A stretch of DNA of 64,000 nucleotides from Lachnospiraceae bacterium (lineage in GTDB: Bacteria; Bacillota; Clostridia; Lachnospirales; Lachnospiraceae). Where the stretch lies: positions 1 through 64,000 of the forward strand of contig JAFTKW010000003.1 in NCBI GenBank assembly GCA_017453065.1, in the 5' to 3' direction. The notes beneath the pieces were generated by a model. It saw nothing but the letters and a program-made list of their open reading frames with translations. It was not told the DNA's origin and ran no database searches. Position numbers and translations under genes: made by a program. How positions within the stretch are numbered: the stretch's first letter is position 1; every line of letters starts with the position of its first letter. Positions 44,260 to 54,057 of this stretch are shown one piece after another.

Positions 44260-44288
44260 GTGACAAGCCTTAGAAAAAATGCTATAAT
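44260..44288 (+). promoter_or_regulatory. Promoter of spoIIIE/ftsK
   Basis: GTGACA (44260-44265), 17-nt spacer, TATAAT (44283-44288), with TG one base before the -10 box. Confidence 0.78.
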
Positions 44289-44324
44289 AAGCGGTAATGA
44301 GAATTTTTGTTAGGAGTAAAACTT

Positions 44325-46994
44325 ATGCCGTCAAACAATAGGAAGAGAACGACTACATCTAGAAATGGATCAAATCGCAATCGTACTTCTAGGACATCTC
44401 AAAATCATCGCAGACAAAGCAGAGGGTATACACCAGAAGAAAGCGCAATCTTTAAAGAAGTTGGATTGATTGTTTTATTTGCACTTGTGGTGATTCTTTT
44501 CTTGTGTAATTTTGGAGTGATTGGAACTTTAGGTGATTCCATCAGTGCTGTTATGTTCGGCCTTTTTGGTGTCACAGCATATATTGCACCTGTTGCTATT
44601 TTAGTGGCGACTTTATTCTGGCGTGCCAACGAAGGGAATAATGCTGCTATTATTAAAATATGCGCAGGTGTCATCTTGTTTCTTATGGTTGGTGTCATTT
44701 TTGAATTTGTAGGTGGTACATATCAATCTTTGAAAGCCTATGATATAAAGGAGATTTATTTATATAGTAGTGAAAACAGAAGCGGAGGCGGTGTGTTTGC
44801 AGGTAGCCTTGCGTATGGAATGTATTCTCTGCTGGATATCGTAGGTTCTATTTTGGTTGTTATTGTACTGAGTATTGTAGGTGTTGTACTTTTGACAGAG
44901 CATTCTTTTGTCTCTGACATGAAAATGGGCAAAGAAAAAGTAATGGCAATGTCTAAAGAAGATGCACTGCGACGCAGAGAACAACTAGAAATTAAAAAGG
45001 AACGCCAGGAGCAGTTGCGCCTAGAACGTGAAGAGTCCAGAAGACTGAGAGAAGAACAAAAAGAAGCAGAAAAACAGCTTCGACTGGAACAGAAAGAGAC
45101 AGAAAAGATTCTCCGTATGGAAAAGAAAGTGACAGGTGTTTCTCTGGATACCAGCTTAAAAGATTTTTCTCAAGAGGAACATTCTAACCAAAGAGATGAT
45201 ATGCATGAAATTACGCTTCATGACAAATCTCCGTTGGAAGCGATGGCAGAGTTTGAAAGCACCATGCCTCAAAATATAACAGAGTTTACACAGGAAAGTA
45301 TGTATTTAGAACCTGTTTTAGAGGAAGTAGTTCCAGAGGTGGGTGCTTATGAAGAACCTCTCTTCTCAGAACCAGTGATTCCACAGCCAAAAGAAGTGGA
45401 AACAAAGGTGCGCGATAGAAGACCTGTTGCAAAACTAGCAAAGGAAGAGCCTTCGCAGGAAGAGTCAATTTCTGCCAAGCAGACGGATGGCCCAGCGATT
45501 CCTAAAAAGTATGTATTTCCACCACTTTCCATGCTGAAAAAGAGTGGCGGGTCCGGCGCGGCTGAAGGAGATACAAGAGCTACCGCACAAAGACTTCAGA
45601 GTACACTTAAGAATTTTGGCGTAAATGTGACCATTACAGATATCACACAAGGACCAACTATTACCAGATATGAACTGCAGCTGGAACCTGGTGTGAAAGT
45701 AAACAAGATTTTAAGTTTAGCTGATGATATAAAATTAAATCTGGCAGCTACAGATATTCGAATTGAAGCGCCTATTCCAGGAAAAGCAGCAGTCGGTATT
45801 GAAGTGCCGAACAAAGAAAGTTCACCTGTATATTTGAGGGATTTGTTGGAAACCAAAGAATTCCAGCAACACAAATCCAATATTGCTTTTGGCGTCGGTA
45901 AAGATATTGCAGGAAAAGCAACGGTTGTTGATATTGCAAAGATGCCGCATATGTTGATTGCCGGTGCTACTGGATCCGGTAAGTCCGTTTGTATCAATAC
46001 TTTGATTATGAGTATTCTTTACAAGGCGCATCCAGATGACGTAAAACTGATTATGATTGACCCAAAGGTGGTTGAACTTCAGGTTTACAATGGAATTCCT
46101 CATTTGCTCAATCCAGTTATTACAGATGTTAAGAAAGCACCAAATGCACTTCAAGGAAGTGTGGCCGAAATGCTGGATCGTTATTCCAAGTTCGCAGATA
46201 TGAATGTCCGCAATATTGAGGGTTACAATCAGGTGATTGAATCTATGAAAGCCAATGGAGAAGACAATGTACCTCCAAAGATGCCACAGATTGTAATTAT
46301 TGTAGATGAGTTTGCTGACTTGATGATGAGTGGTGACAAAAACAAAGTGGAGGAAGCTATTTGCCGTTTGGCTCAGCTTGCGCGCGCTGCAGGTATTCAC
46401 TTGATTTTGGCAACACAAAGACCGTCCGTAGATGTTATTACTGGCTTGATTAAAGCAAATATGCCTAGTAGAATTGCTTTTAGTGTATCCAGCGGTGTGG
46501 ATTCCAGAACGATTCTCGATATGAATGGCGCAGAAAAATTGCTTGGTAAAGGTGATATGTTGTTCTTACCACAGGATTATTCCAAGCCAGCCAGATTGCA
46601 GGGCGCATTCGTGTCAGATGAAGAAGTTGCCAATGTGGTTGACTTTATTAAAAATCAAGTTCTGGGCAATGTTTATTCCGATGACTTTGCAGAGAAGATG
46701 AAGAGTTGTGAATCAGATGTAAATGACAATGACAATGATTCTTCTGACTCTAGAGAAGAAGTGGTAGATCCTATTTTTGCGGATGCAGGAAGATTTGTCA
46801 TTGAAAAAGGCAAGGCATCAGCGAGTATGTTGCAGACCTACTTCAGAATTGGATTTGTACGTGCCAAACGTATTATTTTCCAGTTGACGGAATATGGTGT
46901 AATCAGTGAAGAGTTTGATAAGAAACCTTGTAAGATTTTGATTACAATGGAACAGTTTGAACAGTTGCTGGATCAAATCAGTAATGAACAATAG
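44325..46994 (+). CDS. spoIIIE: DNA translocase FtsK/SpoIIIE
   Basis: An 889-residue membrane-anchored ATPase that pumps chromosome DNA through the closing septum, in sporulation and in division. The N-terminus is basic and Ser/Asn/Arg-rich. Four membrane segments lie at about 45-190. A long charged linker follows (runs of Glu/Arg/Gln near 215-275). The motor domain has the alpha part FGVNVTITDITQGPTITRYELQLEPGVKVNKI, Walker A IAGATGSGKSVCIN, Walker B VIIVDEFADLMM and LATQRPSVDVITGLIKANMPSRIAF. The C-terminal gamma winged helix is GKASASMLQTYFRIGFVRAKRI, which reads polar DNA motifs. ATG 44325 with TAGGAG 8 nt upstream is preferred to TTG 44307. Confidence 0.95.
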   Translation: MPSNNRKRTTTSRNGSNRNRTSRTSQNHRRQSRGYTPEESAIFKEVGLIVLFALVVILFLCNFGVIGTLGDSISAVMFGLFGVTAYIAPVAILVATLFWRANEGNNAAIIKICAGVILFLMVGVIFEFVGGTYQSLKAYDIKEIYLYSSENRSGGGVFAGSLAYGMYSLLDIVGSILVVIVLSIVGVVLLTEHSFVSDMKMGKEKVMAMSKEDALRRREQLEIKKERQEQLRLEREESRRLREEQKEAEKQLRLEQKETEKILRMEKKVTGVSLDTSLKDFSQEEHSNQRDDMHEITLHDKSPLEAMAEFESTMPQNITEFTQESMYLEPVLEEVVPEVGAYEEPLFSEPVIPQPKEVETKVRDRRPVAKLAKEEPSQEESISAKQTDGPAIPKKYVFPPLSMLKKSGGSGAAEGDTRATAQRLQSTLKNFGVNVTITDITQGPTITRYELQLEPGVKVNKILSLADDIKLNLAATDIRIEAPIPGKAAVGIEVPNKESSPVYLRDLLETKEFQQHKSNIAFGVGKDIAGKATVVDIAKMPHMLIAGATGSGKSVCINTLIMSILYKAHPDDVKLIMIDPKVVELQVYNGIPHLLNPVITDVKKAPNALQGSVAEMLDRYSKFADMNVRNIEGYNQVIESMKANGEDNVPPKMPQIVIIVDEFADLMMSGDKNKVEEAICRLAQLARAAGIHLILATQRPSVDVITGLIKANMPSRIAFSVSSGVDSRTILDMNGAEKLLGKGDMLFLPQDYSKPARLQGAFVSDEEVANVVDFIKNQVLGNVYSDDFAEKMKSCESDVNDNDNDSSDSREEVVDPIFADAGRFVIEKGKASASMLQTYFRIGFVRAKRIIFQLTEYGVISEEFDKKPCKILITMEQFEQLLDQISNEQ

Positions 46995-47022
46995 AGATTA
47001 AGATATGGAAATGGAGAACTAC

Positions 47023-48693
47023 ATGAAGAGTGATATTCAGATTGCCCAAGAGGCAGTAATGGAACCAATTACAAAAGTAGCAGCCAGCATTGGCGTTGGC
47101 GAAGATGATTTGGAATTATACGGCAAATACAAAGCAAAACTTAGTGATGATTTTTTGCAGAGTGTTGAACAAAATCCAGATGGCAAATTGATTCTTGTAA
47201 CTGCAATCAATCCGACTCCTGCAGGAGAAGGTAAAACAACAGTGAGCGTAGGTCTTGGCCAAGCCCTTGGTAAACTTGGTAAGAAGGCGGTTATTGCTCT
47301 TCGCGAGCCTTCCTTAGGTCCATGTTTTGGTATCAAAGGCGGAGCCGCTGGCGGCGGCATGAGCCAGGTTGTTCCAATGGAGGATTTAAACCTGCATTTT
47401 ACGGGTGATTTTCATGCAATTACCACAGCAAACAACCTTTTGGCAGCACTTTTGGACAATCACATTCAGCAGGGCAATGAACTTGGAATTGACACAAGAA
47501 GCGTAGTGTTTAAAAGGTGTCTGGATTTGAATGACAGAGTACTTAGAAATATCGTGGTTGGAATGGGCAACAAATTAGATGGTGTTGTCAGAGAAGACCA
47601 TTTTGTAATCACAGTTGCCAGTGAAGTAATGGCTATTTTGTGTCTAGCAAAGGACATGAAGGATTTGAAAGAAAGATTGGCCCGCATCGTGGTAGCATAC
47701 GATTTTAATGGCAAGCCAGTTACTGCTGGACAATTAAAAGCAGTAGGTGCAATGGCAGCTCTTTTAAAGGATGCATTAAAGCCTAATATGGTTCAGACTT
47801 TAGAGCATACACCTGCCCTTGTTCATGGTGGACCTTTTGCTAATATTGCCCATGGATGTAACTCTGTTCGAGCTACCAAAACTGCTCTTAAAATGGCGGA
47901 TTATGTTGTGACAGAAGCAGGTTTTGGCGCGGATTTAGGCGCGGAGAAATTCTTTGATATTAAATGTCGTATGGCTGGACTTCATCCAGATGCGGTTGTT
48001 TTGGTTGCTACGATTAGAGCACTGAAATACAATGGTGGTGTAGCAAAAGCAGACCTAAATACAGAGAATTTAGAGGCCTTGAAAGCAGGTATTGTAAACT
48101 TAGAAAAGCACATTGAAAATATCCATAAGTATGGTGTTCCAGTGGTTGTCACATTGAATAAATTTGTGACAGATACAGAAGCAGAGGTTGAGTTTGTAAA
48201 GAAATTCTGTGAAGAAAGAGATTGTGAATTTGCACTGGCAGATGTTTGGGGTGCTGGTGGAGAAGGCGGTATTGCCCTTGCAAACAAGGTATTAGATACC
48301 CTTGAAAAGAAAGAATCCAACTTCAAGCCTTTGTATGATGTGGAATTGCCAATCAAAGAAAAGATTTCAATTATTGCCAAAGAAATCTATGGCGCAAAAG
48401 GCGTTAATTTCGCACCAGCTGCACTAAAACAGATTAAGACCTTAGAGGACAATGGTTTTGGTCAAACTCCAATTTGTATGGCTAAAACACAGTATTCTTT
48501 GTCTGACGATCCTTCTTTACTTGGAAGACCTTCTGATTTTGAGATCACTGTCCGAGAGGTATATGTTTCTGCAGGAGCTGGATTTGTTGTTGCTCTTGCG
48601 GGCTCTATCGTCACCATGCCAGGTTTATCTAAGGCTCCAGCGGCTTACAATGTTGACGTAAATGAAGAAGGAAAAATCGTAGGATTGTTCTAA
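47023..48693 (+). CDS. fhs: Formate-tetrahydrofolate ligase
   Basis: The enzyme makes 10-formyl-THF from formate, THF and ATP. The 556-residue product is exactly the common family length when started at ATG 47023, which has GGAG 6 nt upstream; ATG 47005 is less likely. Seen are the start [14 protein letters not shown], the P-loop-like [62 protein letters not shown] and the end [20 protein letters not shown]. folD follows 51 nt downstream, so the operon links formate to methylene-THF. Confidence 0.98.
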   Translation: MKSDIQIAQEAVMEPITKVAASIGVGEDDLELYGKYKAKLSDDFLQSVEQNPDGKLILVTAINPTPAGEGKTTVSVGLGQALGKLGKKAVIALREPSLGPCFGIKGGAAGGGMSQVVPMEDLNLHFTGDFHAITTANNLLAALLDNHIQQGNELGIDTRSVVFKRCLDLNDRVLRNIVVGMGNKLDGVVREDHFVITVASEVMAILCLAKDMKDLKERLARIVVAYDFNGKPVTAGQLKAVGAMAALLKDALKPNMVQTLEHTPALVHGGPFANIAHGCNSVRATKTALKMADYVVTEAGFGADLGAEKFFDIKCRMAGLHPDAVVLVATIRALKYNGGVAKADLNTENLEALKAGIVNLEKHIENIHKYGVPVVVTLNKFVTDTEAEVEFVKKFCEERDCEFALADVWGAGGEGGIALANKVLDTLEKKESNFKPLYDVELPIKEKISIIAKEIYGAKGVNFAPAALKQIKTLEDNGFGQTPICMAKTQYSLSDDPSLLGRPSDFEITVREVYVSAGAGFVVALAGSIVTMPGLSKAPAAYNVDVNEEGKIVGLF

Positions 48694-48744
48694 ATAAAAT
48701 TGCTTTGAGGAAGACAGTGCTATATAGCGCTGAAGGTAAAAAAC

Positions 48745-49581
48745 ATGACACAGTTAATTGACGGAAAGAAGATTTCGGCAGAAATCAAAGAAGAGTTAAA
48801 GGAAAAAGTTGCACAACTCAGGGCTGCTGGTAAAGAAGTTACGCTAGCGGTTATTCAGGTTGGCAACGATCCTGCATCTACAGTCTACGTAGGCAATAAA
48901 AAGAAAGCGTGTGAATTTATTGGAATTCGCTCCCTTGCTTATGAATTGCCAGAAGAGACAACAGAAAAAGAATTATTGGATTTGATTACGGAATTAAATC
49001 AAAGAGCAGACGTAAATGGCATTCTGGTTCAGTTGCCATTGCCAAAGCATATTGATGAAGACAAAGTAATCAAAGGAATTGATCCTGCAAAGGATGTAGA
49101 TGGGTTTCATCCACAGAGTGTTGGGGCACTTTGTATTGGACAACCAGGCTTTTTATCCTGTACACCAGCTGGAATTATTCAACTTTTGAAGAGAAGTGGA
49201 ATTGAAATTGCTGGTAAGCAGTGTGTAGTGATTGGAAGAAGTAATATTGTAGGCAAACCTATGTCTTTGTTGCTTCTTCGTGAGAACGGAACAGTTACAG
49301 TTGCACATTCAAAGACTCAGAATTTAAAAGAGATCACAAAGAGAGCGGATATTTTGGTTGTTGCGATTGGCAAACCAAAGTTCCTGACTGCGGATTATGT
49401 CAAAGAAGGCGCTGTTGTGATTGATGTAGGAATTCATAGAGATACCCAGAACAAATTGTGTGGAGATGTTGATTTTGAAAGTGTTGCACCTTTGTGTAGT
49501 GCGATTACTCCTGTGCCAGGTGGAGTTGGACCTATGACAATTGCAATGCTGATGAACAACTGCGTGGAGTCAGTTTTATGA
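48745..49581 (+). CDS. folD: Methylene-THF dehydrogenase/methenyl-THF cyclohydrolase
   Basis: A bifunctional enzyme of 278 residues that interconverts 10-formyl-, methenyl- and methylene-THF with NADP(H). Seen are the catalytic region VGNDPASTVYVGNKKKACEFIGI (Tyr and Lys), GILVQLPLPKHIDE, DPAKDVDGFHP, CTPAGIIQLL, the dinucleotide-site VVIGRSNIVGKPMSLLLL and PVPGGVGPMTIAMLM. It overlaps the following zinc-ribbon gene by four bases (ATGA). Confidence 0.97.
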   Translation: MTQLIDGKKISAEIKEELKEKVAQLRAAGKEVTLAVIQVGNDPASTVYVGNKKKACEFIGIRSLAYELPEETTEKELLDLITELNQRADVNGILVQLPLPKHIDEDKVIKGIDPAKDVDGFHPQSVGALCIGQPGFLSCTPAGIIQLLKRSGIEIAGKQCVVIGRSNIVGKPMSLLLLRENGTVTVAHSKTQNLKEITKRADILVVAIGKPKFLTADYVKEGAVVIDVGIHRDTQNKLCGDVDFESVAPLCSAITPVPGGVGPMTIAMLMNNCVESVL

Positions 49582-50990
49582 TATGCCCAAAATGTGGTGA
49601 AGCCATAGAAGATGGTGCAGTTTACTGCGAACATTGTGGTGAAGAAATTCATATTGTTCCAGATTTTGATATTGATATTGACTTTGCTGCCCAAGTTTTA
49701 GCTCGAGAAATGATTGAAAGTGAGCAGAGAATAGCGCAGGAACAAGCGGAAAGGATCGCCTTTCGAAAACGCAAGATCAAGTTTGCCTTATTTGGGGCTG
49801 TTGCGCTAGGTATTCTTTTACTTGGCTCTTTGCTTGGTTATTCGATTTATACGAAATCTTATTCTTATCAGATCAAGCAAGCAAACGTAGCGATTCAAAA
49901 TGAAGACTATAAAGAGGCTGCTGTTTATTTAGAAAAAGCATATGCTTTTGATGAAACTGATATGGATTTGCTCTTGGATTTGGCAGAAAGTTATCTAAGA
50001 TCAGAGCAGATTGAAAGGTTTGTTGCTTCTTTAGAGAAAGTCATCCTTGAATCAAAGGCAACAGAAGCTCAACAAGTAAAGGCGTATACGAAATTAATTT
50101 CTTATTATGATAGTAAGAAAGAGTATGAAGCGATTGTAAAATTGTTGGATGGCTGTAGCATTAGTCAAATATCCATTGAATACCAAAGATATATTGCTTT
50201 GGCACCGGAATTTAGTTACCCAGAAGGGGAATATGAATCCATGGTTCCGCTGAAACTTTCTTCTAATACAACAGGAAAGATATATTATACAGTGGATGGA
50301 AGTATTCCTAAAGAGCAAGAGGATATGTTATATACAGCCCCTCTTTTCTTAGAAGCTGGAGAACACGTGGTAAGTGCAATATTTGTAAATGAATATGGTA
50401 TAGTTAGTGATGTGGTTTCTAAAGAGTACATTGTTGAATTAGCTGTACCTGGAGCTCCTGAAGTTTATGTGTCAAGTGGCACCTATAATTCACCTACCAT
50501 GATTGAAATTCTGGAATTTGATGACATTACGGTGTATTATACAGTTGACGGGACTTTTCCCTCTAATCAGTCGACTTTGTACAAAGGCCCGATACCTATG
50601 CCATTAGGAAATAGTGTTTTCCGTTTTGTAGGTTACAATGAAGATGGCGTTGCAGGAGAAGTCACGGAGAGAGAATATTCTCTAGTTTTGGATACAAATT
50701 TGACAGTTGATTCTGCTTGCTATGATGTCATTAAAAAAATGATGGATATAGGAAAGATATCGGATACGATAGGAACTGCTGTTGGAGTGGATGGCTGGTA
50801 TAAATACCAGTTCCAATATCCAATCAGGATAGAAGGACAAGGAGATTTCTATGTGATAGCAGAAGTTCTTCAGGATATTTCAGGAAACAGAGAAAAAACA
50901 GGTACTTATTATGGCGTGAATATCGATGATAGAAATATTTATAAGCTATCAAAAGATGAGTCTGGGAATTACCTTTTAGAAGGATTCTGA
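49578..50990 (+). CDS. Zinc-ribbon membrane protein with TPR-like and chitobiase-C-like domains
   Basis: A 470-residue protein of mixed make-up. The N-terminus is a zinc ribbon (CPKCGEAIEDGAVYCEHCGEE, four Cys at 3, 6, 17, 20). One membrane segment lies at about 70-92 (FALFGAVALGILLLGSLLGYS). Outside the cell a TPR-like helical repeat region follows (about 100-195; ANVAIQNEDYKEAAVYLEKAYAFDETDMDLLLDLAESYL). Then come two copies of the chitobiase/hexosaminidase C-terminal module, each with the signature YYTVDGS/T-P (GKIYYTVDGSIPKE and ITVYYTVDGTFPSN), and an unknown C-terminal part (about 375-470). It is translationally coupled to folD. Function unknown; an envelope or spore role is possible. 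Confidence 0.8.
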   Translation: MICPKCGEAIEDGAVYCEHCGEEIHIVPDFDIDIDFAAQVLAREMIESEQRIAQEQAERIAFRKRKIKFALFGAVALGILLLGSLLGYSIYTKSYSYQIKQANVAIQNEDYKEAAVYLEKAYAFDETDMDLLLDLAESYLRSEQIERFVASLEKVILESKATEAQQVKAYTKLISYYDSKKEYEAIVKLLDGCSISQISIEYQRYIALAPEFSYPEGEYESMVPLKLSSNTTGKIYYTVDGSIPKEQEDMLYTAPLFLEAGEHVVSAIFVNEYGIVSDVVSKEYIVELAVPGAPEVYVSSGTYNSPTMIEILEFDDITVYYTVDGTFPSNQSTLYKGPIPMPLGNSVFRFVGYNEDGVAGEVTEREYSLVLDTNLTVDSACYDVIKKMMDIGKISDTIGTAVGVDGWYKYQFQYPIRIEGQGDFYVIAEVLQDISGNREKTGTYYGVNIDDRNIYKLSKDESGNYLLEGF

Positions 50991-51020
50991 TAAATAATTA
51001 GAAAGGTTTGGAATTGAGAG

Positions 51021-51902
51021 ATGTACAAGATTTTGAAAGCGGAAAAATTGGCTGAAAACATTTATCTGATGGATGTTGAGGCAAAAAGGGTTGCGGCTTC
51101 TTGCAAACCTGGTCAGTTCGTTATTGTTCGCATGGATGATGAAGGGGAAAGAATTCCACTTACTATCTGTGATTACGATAGTGAAAAAGGAACTGTTACA
51201 ATTGTATTCCAGATTGTAGGTGCTTCTACACAGAAGATGTCTACATTAAAAGAAGGGGATAGTTTTAGGGACTTTGTAGGTCCTCTTGGACAGCCTTCTG
51301 AATTTGTAAATGAACCTCTGGAAGAACTGAAAAACAAAAAGATTGTTTTTATCGCAGGTGGTGTTGGTACTGCACCTGTATATCCACAGGTCAAATGGTT
51401 GCATCAGCATGGCGTAGATGTAGATGTAATCGTTGGTGCAAAGACCAAAGATTTAGTTCTTTTGGAAAAAGAGATGGAAGCAGTTGCAGGCAATCTTTAT
51501 GTTACAACGGATGATGGTTCTTATGGCAGAAGTGGTATGGTTACTCAGACACTTAAGGATTTGGTAAATGAAGGTAAATCCTATGATGTTTGTGTTGCTA
51601 TTGGACCTATGATTATGATGAAATTTGTGTGCTTGCTCACCAAAGAACTTGGCATTCCTACTATCGTAAGCTTGAACCCAATCATGGTTGATGGCACAGG
51701 TATGTGTGGCGGTTGCCGTGTAACAGTTGGCGGTAAGGTGAAATTTGCCTGTGTAGATGGTCCTGAATTTGACGGCCATGCAGTTGATTTTGATGAAGCT
51801 ATGAAGAGACAGCAGCTTTACAAGACTTTTGAAGGACGTGAGTTCTTGAAAGCGAAAGAAGGCGACACTCATCACGGTGGATGTGGACACTGCAATCATT
51901 AA
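51021..51902 (+). CDS. nfnA: NfnA-type FAD/NAD-binding subunit (transhydrogenase small subunit)
   Basis: A 293-residue flavoprotein of the dihydroorotate-dehydrogenase electron-transfer type. The FAD-binding part has PGQFVIVRMDDEGERIPLTICDYD, the NAD part IVFIAGGVGTAPVYPQVKWL, and the 2Fe-2S site GMCGGCRVTVGGKVKFACVDGPEF. The C-terminal GGCGHCNH adds His and Cys residues. Next to the large subunit it forms NfnAB, which couples NADH, NADPH and ferredoxin by flavin-based electron bifurcation in anaerobes. The alternative name is glutamate-synthase-like small subunit, but no large GltB is present. The ribosome site is weak (AAAGG, GAGAG). Confidence 0.9.
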   Translation: MYKILKAEKLAENIYLMDVEAKRVAASCKPGQFVIVRMDDEGERIPLTICDYDSEKGTVTIVFQIVGASTQKMSTLKEGDSFRDFVGPLGQPSEFVNEPLEELKNKKIVFIAGGVGTAPVYPQVKWLHQHGVDVDVIVGAKTKDLVLLEKEMEAVAGNLYVTTDDGSYGRSGMVTQTLKDLVNEGKSYDVCVAIGPMIMMKFVCLLTKELGIPTIVSLNPIMVDGTGMCGGCRVTVGGKVKFACVDGPEFDGHAVDFDEAMKRQQLYKTFEGREFLKAKEGDTHHGGCGHCNH

Positions 51903-51923
51903 GTCAAGGGAGGACATATAGAA

Positions 51924-53306
51924 ATGGACGTATTAAAGAGAGTTCCTGTTCGTGAACAGGATGCAAAGGAAAGAGCGACAAACTTTGAAGAAGTTTGTCT
52001 TGGATACAACAAAGAAGAAGCTATGGCAGAAGCATCCAGATGTATTGGATGTAAAAACGCACAGTGTGTAAAAGGCTGTCCTGTAGCCATTGATATTCCT
52101 GCATTTATCGACAAAGTAAAAACTGGAGAAATTGAGGATGCTTATCAGATCATCAGTGAAGCTTCCGCACTTCCTGCTGTATGTGGACGTGTTTGCCCAC
52201 AGGAAAGCCAGTGCGAAGGTAAATGTATCAGAGGCATCAAGGGAGAACCTGTTTCTATCGGTAAATTGGAACGTTTTGTAGCTGACTGGGCTAGAGAAAA
52301 TGGAATCAAACCAGAAGGCGCAAAAGAGAAAAAGGGAAAGAAAGTAGCTGTTATCGGTTCTGGCCCTGCAGGACTTACTTGTGCTGGAGATCTTGCAAAA
52401 ATGGGTTATGATGTAACTATTTTTGAAGCTTTGCATGAAGCAGGTGGTGTGTTGGTTTACGGTATTCCTGAATTCCGTCTTCCAAAACAGGCTGTAGTGG
52501 CAAAAGAAATTGAAAACGTTAAATCCTTAGGTGTTAAGATTGAAACCAACGTAGTTATTGGAAAGTCTGTTACTATTGATCAGTTGATTGAAGAAGAGGG
52601 ATTCTCCGCAGTATTTATTGGTTCTGGTGCAGGACTTCCTAAATTCATGGGCATTCCTGGAGAAAATGCAAATGGTGTATTTTCTGCAAATGAATATCTT
52701 ACCAGAAGCAATCTGATGAAAGCATTTGATCCAAATTCTACCACTCCTATTATGAGAGGTAAGAAGGTTGCAGTTGTCGGTGGTGGTAACGTTGCAATGG
52801 ATGCTGCTAGAACAGCGCTTAGACTTGGTGCGGAAGTACATATCGTTTATCGTAGAAGCGAAGAAGAACTTCCAGCCAGAGTAGAAGAAGTACATCACGC
52901 AAAAGAAGAAGGTATCATATTTGATTTGCTTACTAATCCAACAGAAATCCTTGCAGATGACAATGGATGGGTATGCGGTATGAAGTGTGTTCGCATGGAA
53001 TTAGGTGAGCCAGATGCTTCCGGAAGAAGAAGTCCAGTAGTGATTCCTGATTCAGAGTTTGTTTTGGAAGTTGATACTGTTATTATGTCTCTTGGTACTT
53101 CTCCAAACCCACTGATCACATCAACCACAGAAGGACTTGAAGTGAACAAATGGAAATGTATTGTTGCAAATGAAGCGACAGGTGCAACTAGCAAAGAAGG
53201 TGTTTATGCTGGTGGCGATGCTGTAACAGGTGCAGCGACCGTTATTTTGGCAATGGGAGCTGGTAAAGCAGCTGCAAAAGGAATTGATTCTTATTTGGAG
53301 GGTTAA
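51924..53306 (+). CDS. nfnB: NfnB-type large subunit (GltD-like NADPH flavoprotein)
   Basis: A 460-residue iron-sulfur flavoprotein. The N-terminal ferredoxin-like part binds two 4Fe-4S clusters (CIGCKNAQCVKGCPVAIDIP and CGRVCPQESQCEGKC). FAD-binding GSGPAGLTCAGDLAKMGYDVTIFEA, then YGIPEFRLPK, and the NADPH site VVGGGNVAMDAARTALRLGAEVHIVYRR follow, ending in VYAGGDAVTGAATVILAMGAGKAAAKGI. AAGGGAGG lies about 11 nt before the ATG. It follows nfnA by 21 nt and is annotated in many genomes as glutamate synthase gltA; the pairing with NfnA makes the transhydrogenase more likely. Confidence 0.91.
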   Translation: MDVLKRVPVREQDAKERATNFEEVCLGYNKEEAMAEASRCIGCKNAQCVKGCPVAIDIPAFIDKVKTGEIEDAYQIISEASALPAVCGRVCPQESQCEGKCIRGIKGEPVSIGKLERFVADWARENGIKPEGAKEKKGKKVAVIGSGPAGLTCAGDLAKMGYDVTIFEALHEAGGVLVYGIPEFRLPKQAVVAKEIENVKSLGVKIETNVVIGKSVTIDQLIEEEGFSAVFIGSGAGLPKFMGIPGENANGVFSANEYLTRSNLMKAFDPNSTTPIMRGKKVAVVGGGNVAMDAARTALRLGAEVHIVYRRSEEELPARVEEVHHAKEEGIIFDLLTNPTEILADDNGWVCGMKCVRMELGEPDASGRRSPVVIPDSEFVLEVDTVIMSLGTSPNPLITSTTEGLEVNKWKCIVANEATGATSKEGVYAGGDAVTGAATVILAMGAGKAAAKGIDSYLEG

Positions 53307-53309
53307 AAT

Positions 53310-54023
53310 ATGCCTTGGTGTCCAAGCTGTAAAAGCGAGTACAAAGATGGGATGACCACTTGCCCAGACTGCGAATGTGAATTGGTAGAAGCTTTAGAAG
53401 ATGGAATAGAAGTGGAAAGCGTTGCTTTGTCCGAAGACGAAAAACGCGCTATTATTCAATTCTTAGAGAATGAAGAAACTTTGATTGAACAGGAGTCTTC
53501 ACATTCGGACGAAGGTTCTACAGACGAAGAGGAAGACGCAAAACCTGTTTTTAAGGGTGTATATCAGGATAGTGCGACGAAAGCAGAAGAGAATAAATCC
53601 TCTGGATGGACTCTTTTGGTAGTTGGATTTGCCGGTATGATTTTCCTTGCATTGTCTTTCTTTGATGTGATTCCGCTGGGACTATCCGGAACTACTGGAT
53701 ACATGACTTATGGTGTAGTCTGTGCTTTGTTTATTCTTTTTATCGTGATGGGCTTTGTTTCCATGCGTTCCTCTAAAGTATTTGCTAAGGAGGCAGAAAC
53801 AGAGAATACTCTCAAAGATGCCATTGAAATTTGGTGCCTGGACAATTTCAATAGTTATGAAATTGATGTTGAGCTTTTTGGCGGCGAGGACATTACAGAA
53901 GAGGAAAAATATTTCCGCAGAACCTCTTATATGAAAAAGAGAATTTGCAAGCAATTCGTTAATTTAAACGAAGATTTTCTAGATCATTATTTAGATGAAA
54001 TCTATACAGAAATATTTGAGTAG
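53310..54023 (+). CDS. Zinc-ribbon membrane protein of unknown function
   Basis: A 237-residue protein. The N-terminal zinc ribbon reads CPSCKSEYKDGMTTCPDCECEL (four Cys at 4, 7, 18, 21), followed by a long acidic stretch (about 25-90). Two membrane helices (about 97-117 and 127-150) come next, and a charged cytoplasmic tail ends with DHYLDEIYTEIFE. It starts three bases after nfnB with GGAGGG before the ATG, so it is part of that operon. A similar zinc ribbon starts the protein at 49578. No family name is known to me. Confidence 0.75.
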   Translation: MPWCPSCKSEYKDGMTTCPDCECELVEALEDGIEVESVALSEDEKRAIIQFLENEETLIEQESSHSDEGSTDEEEDAKPVFKGVYQDSATKAEENKSSGWTLLVVGFAGMIFLALSFFDVIPLGLSGTTGYMTYGVVCALFILFIVMGFVSMRSSKVFAKEAETENTLKDAIEIWCLDNFNSYEIDVELFGGEDITEEEKYFRRTSYMKKRICKQFVNLNEDFLDHYLDEIYTEIFE

Positions 54024-54057
54024 ATTTTGTTTGGTGGTGAAGAAAAAGGAGACCTGT

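Noticed and set aside
45822..46418. 198-codon minus-strand frame inside spoIIIE/ftsK
   Set aside because: It is the shadow of the motor domain; its composition is typical of antisense frames.
48694..48744. Tetrahydrofolate riboswitch before folD
   Set aside because: The gap of 51 nt is too short and lacks the conserved core.
53995..54057. Longer N-terminus for rlmH
   Set aside because: It lies within the preceding gene; ATG 54058 has a strong ribosome site and yields the standard 159 residues.
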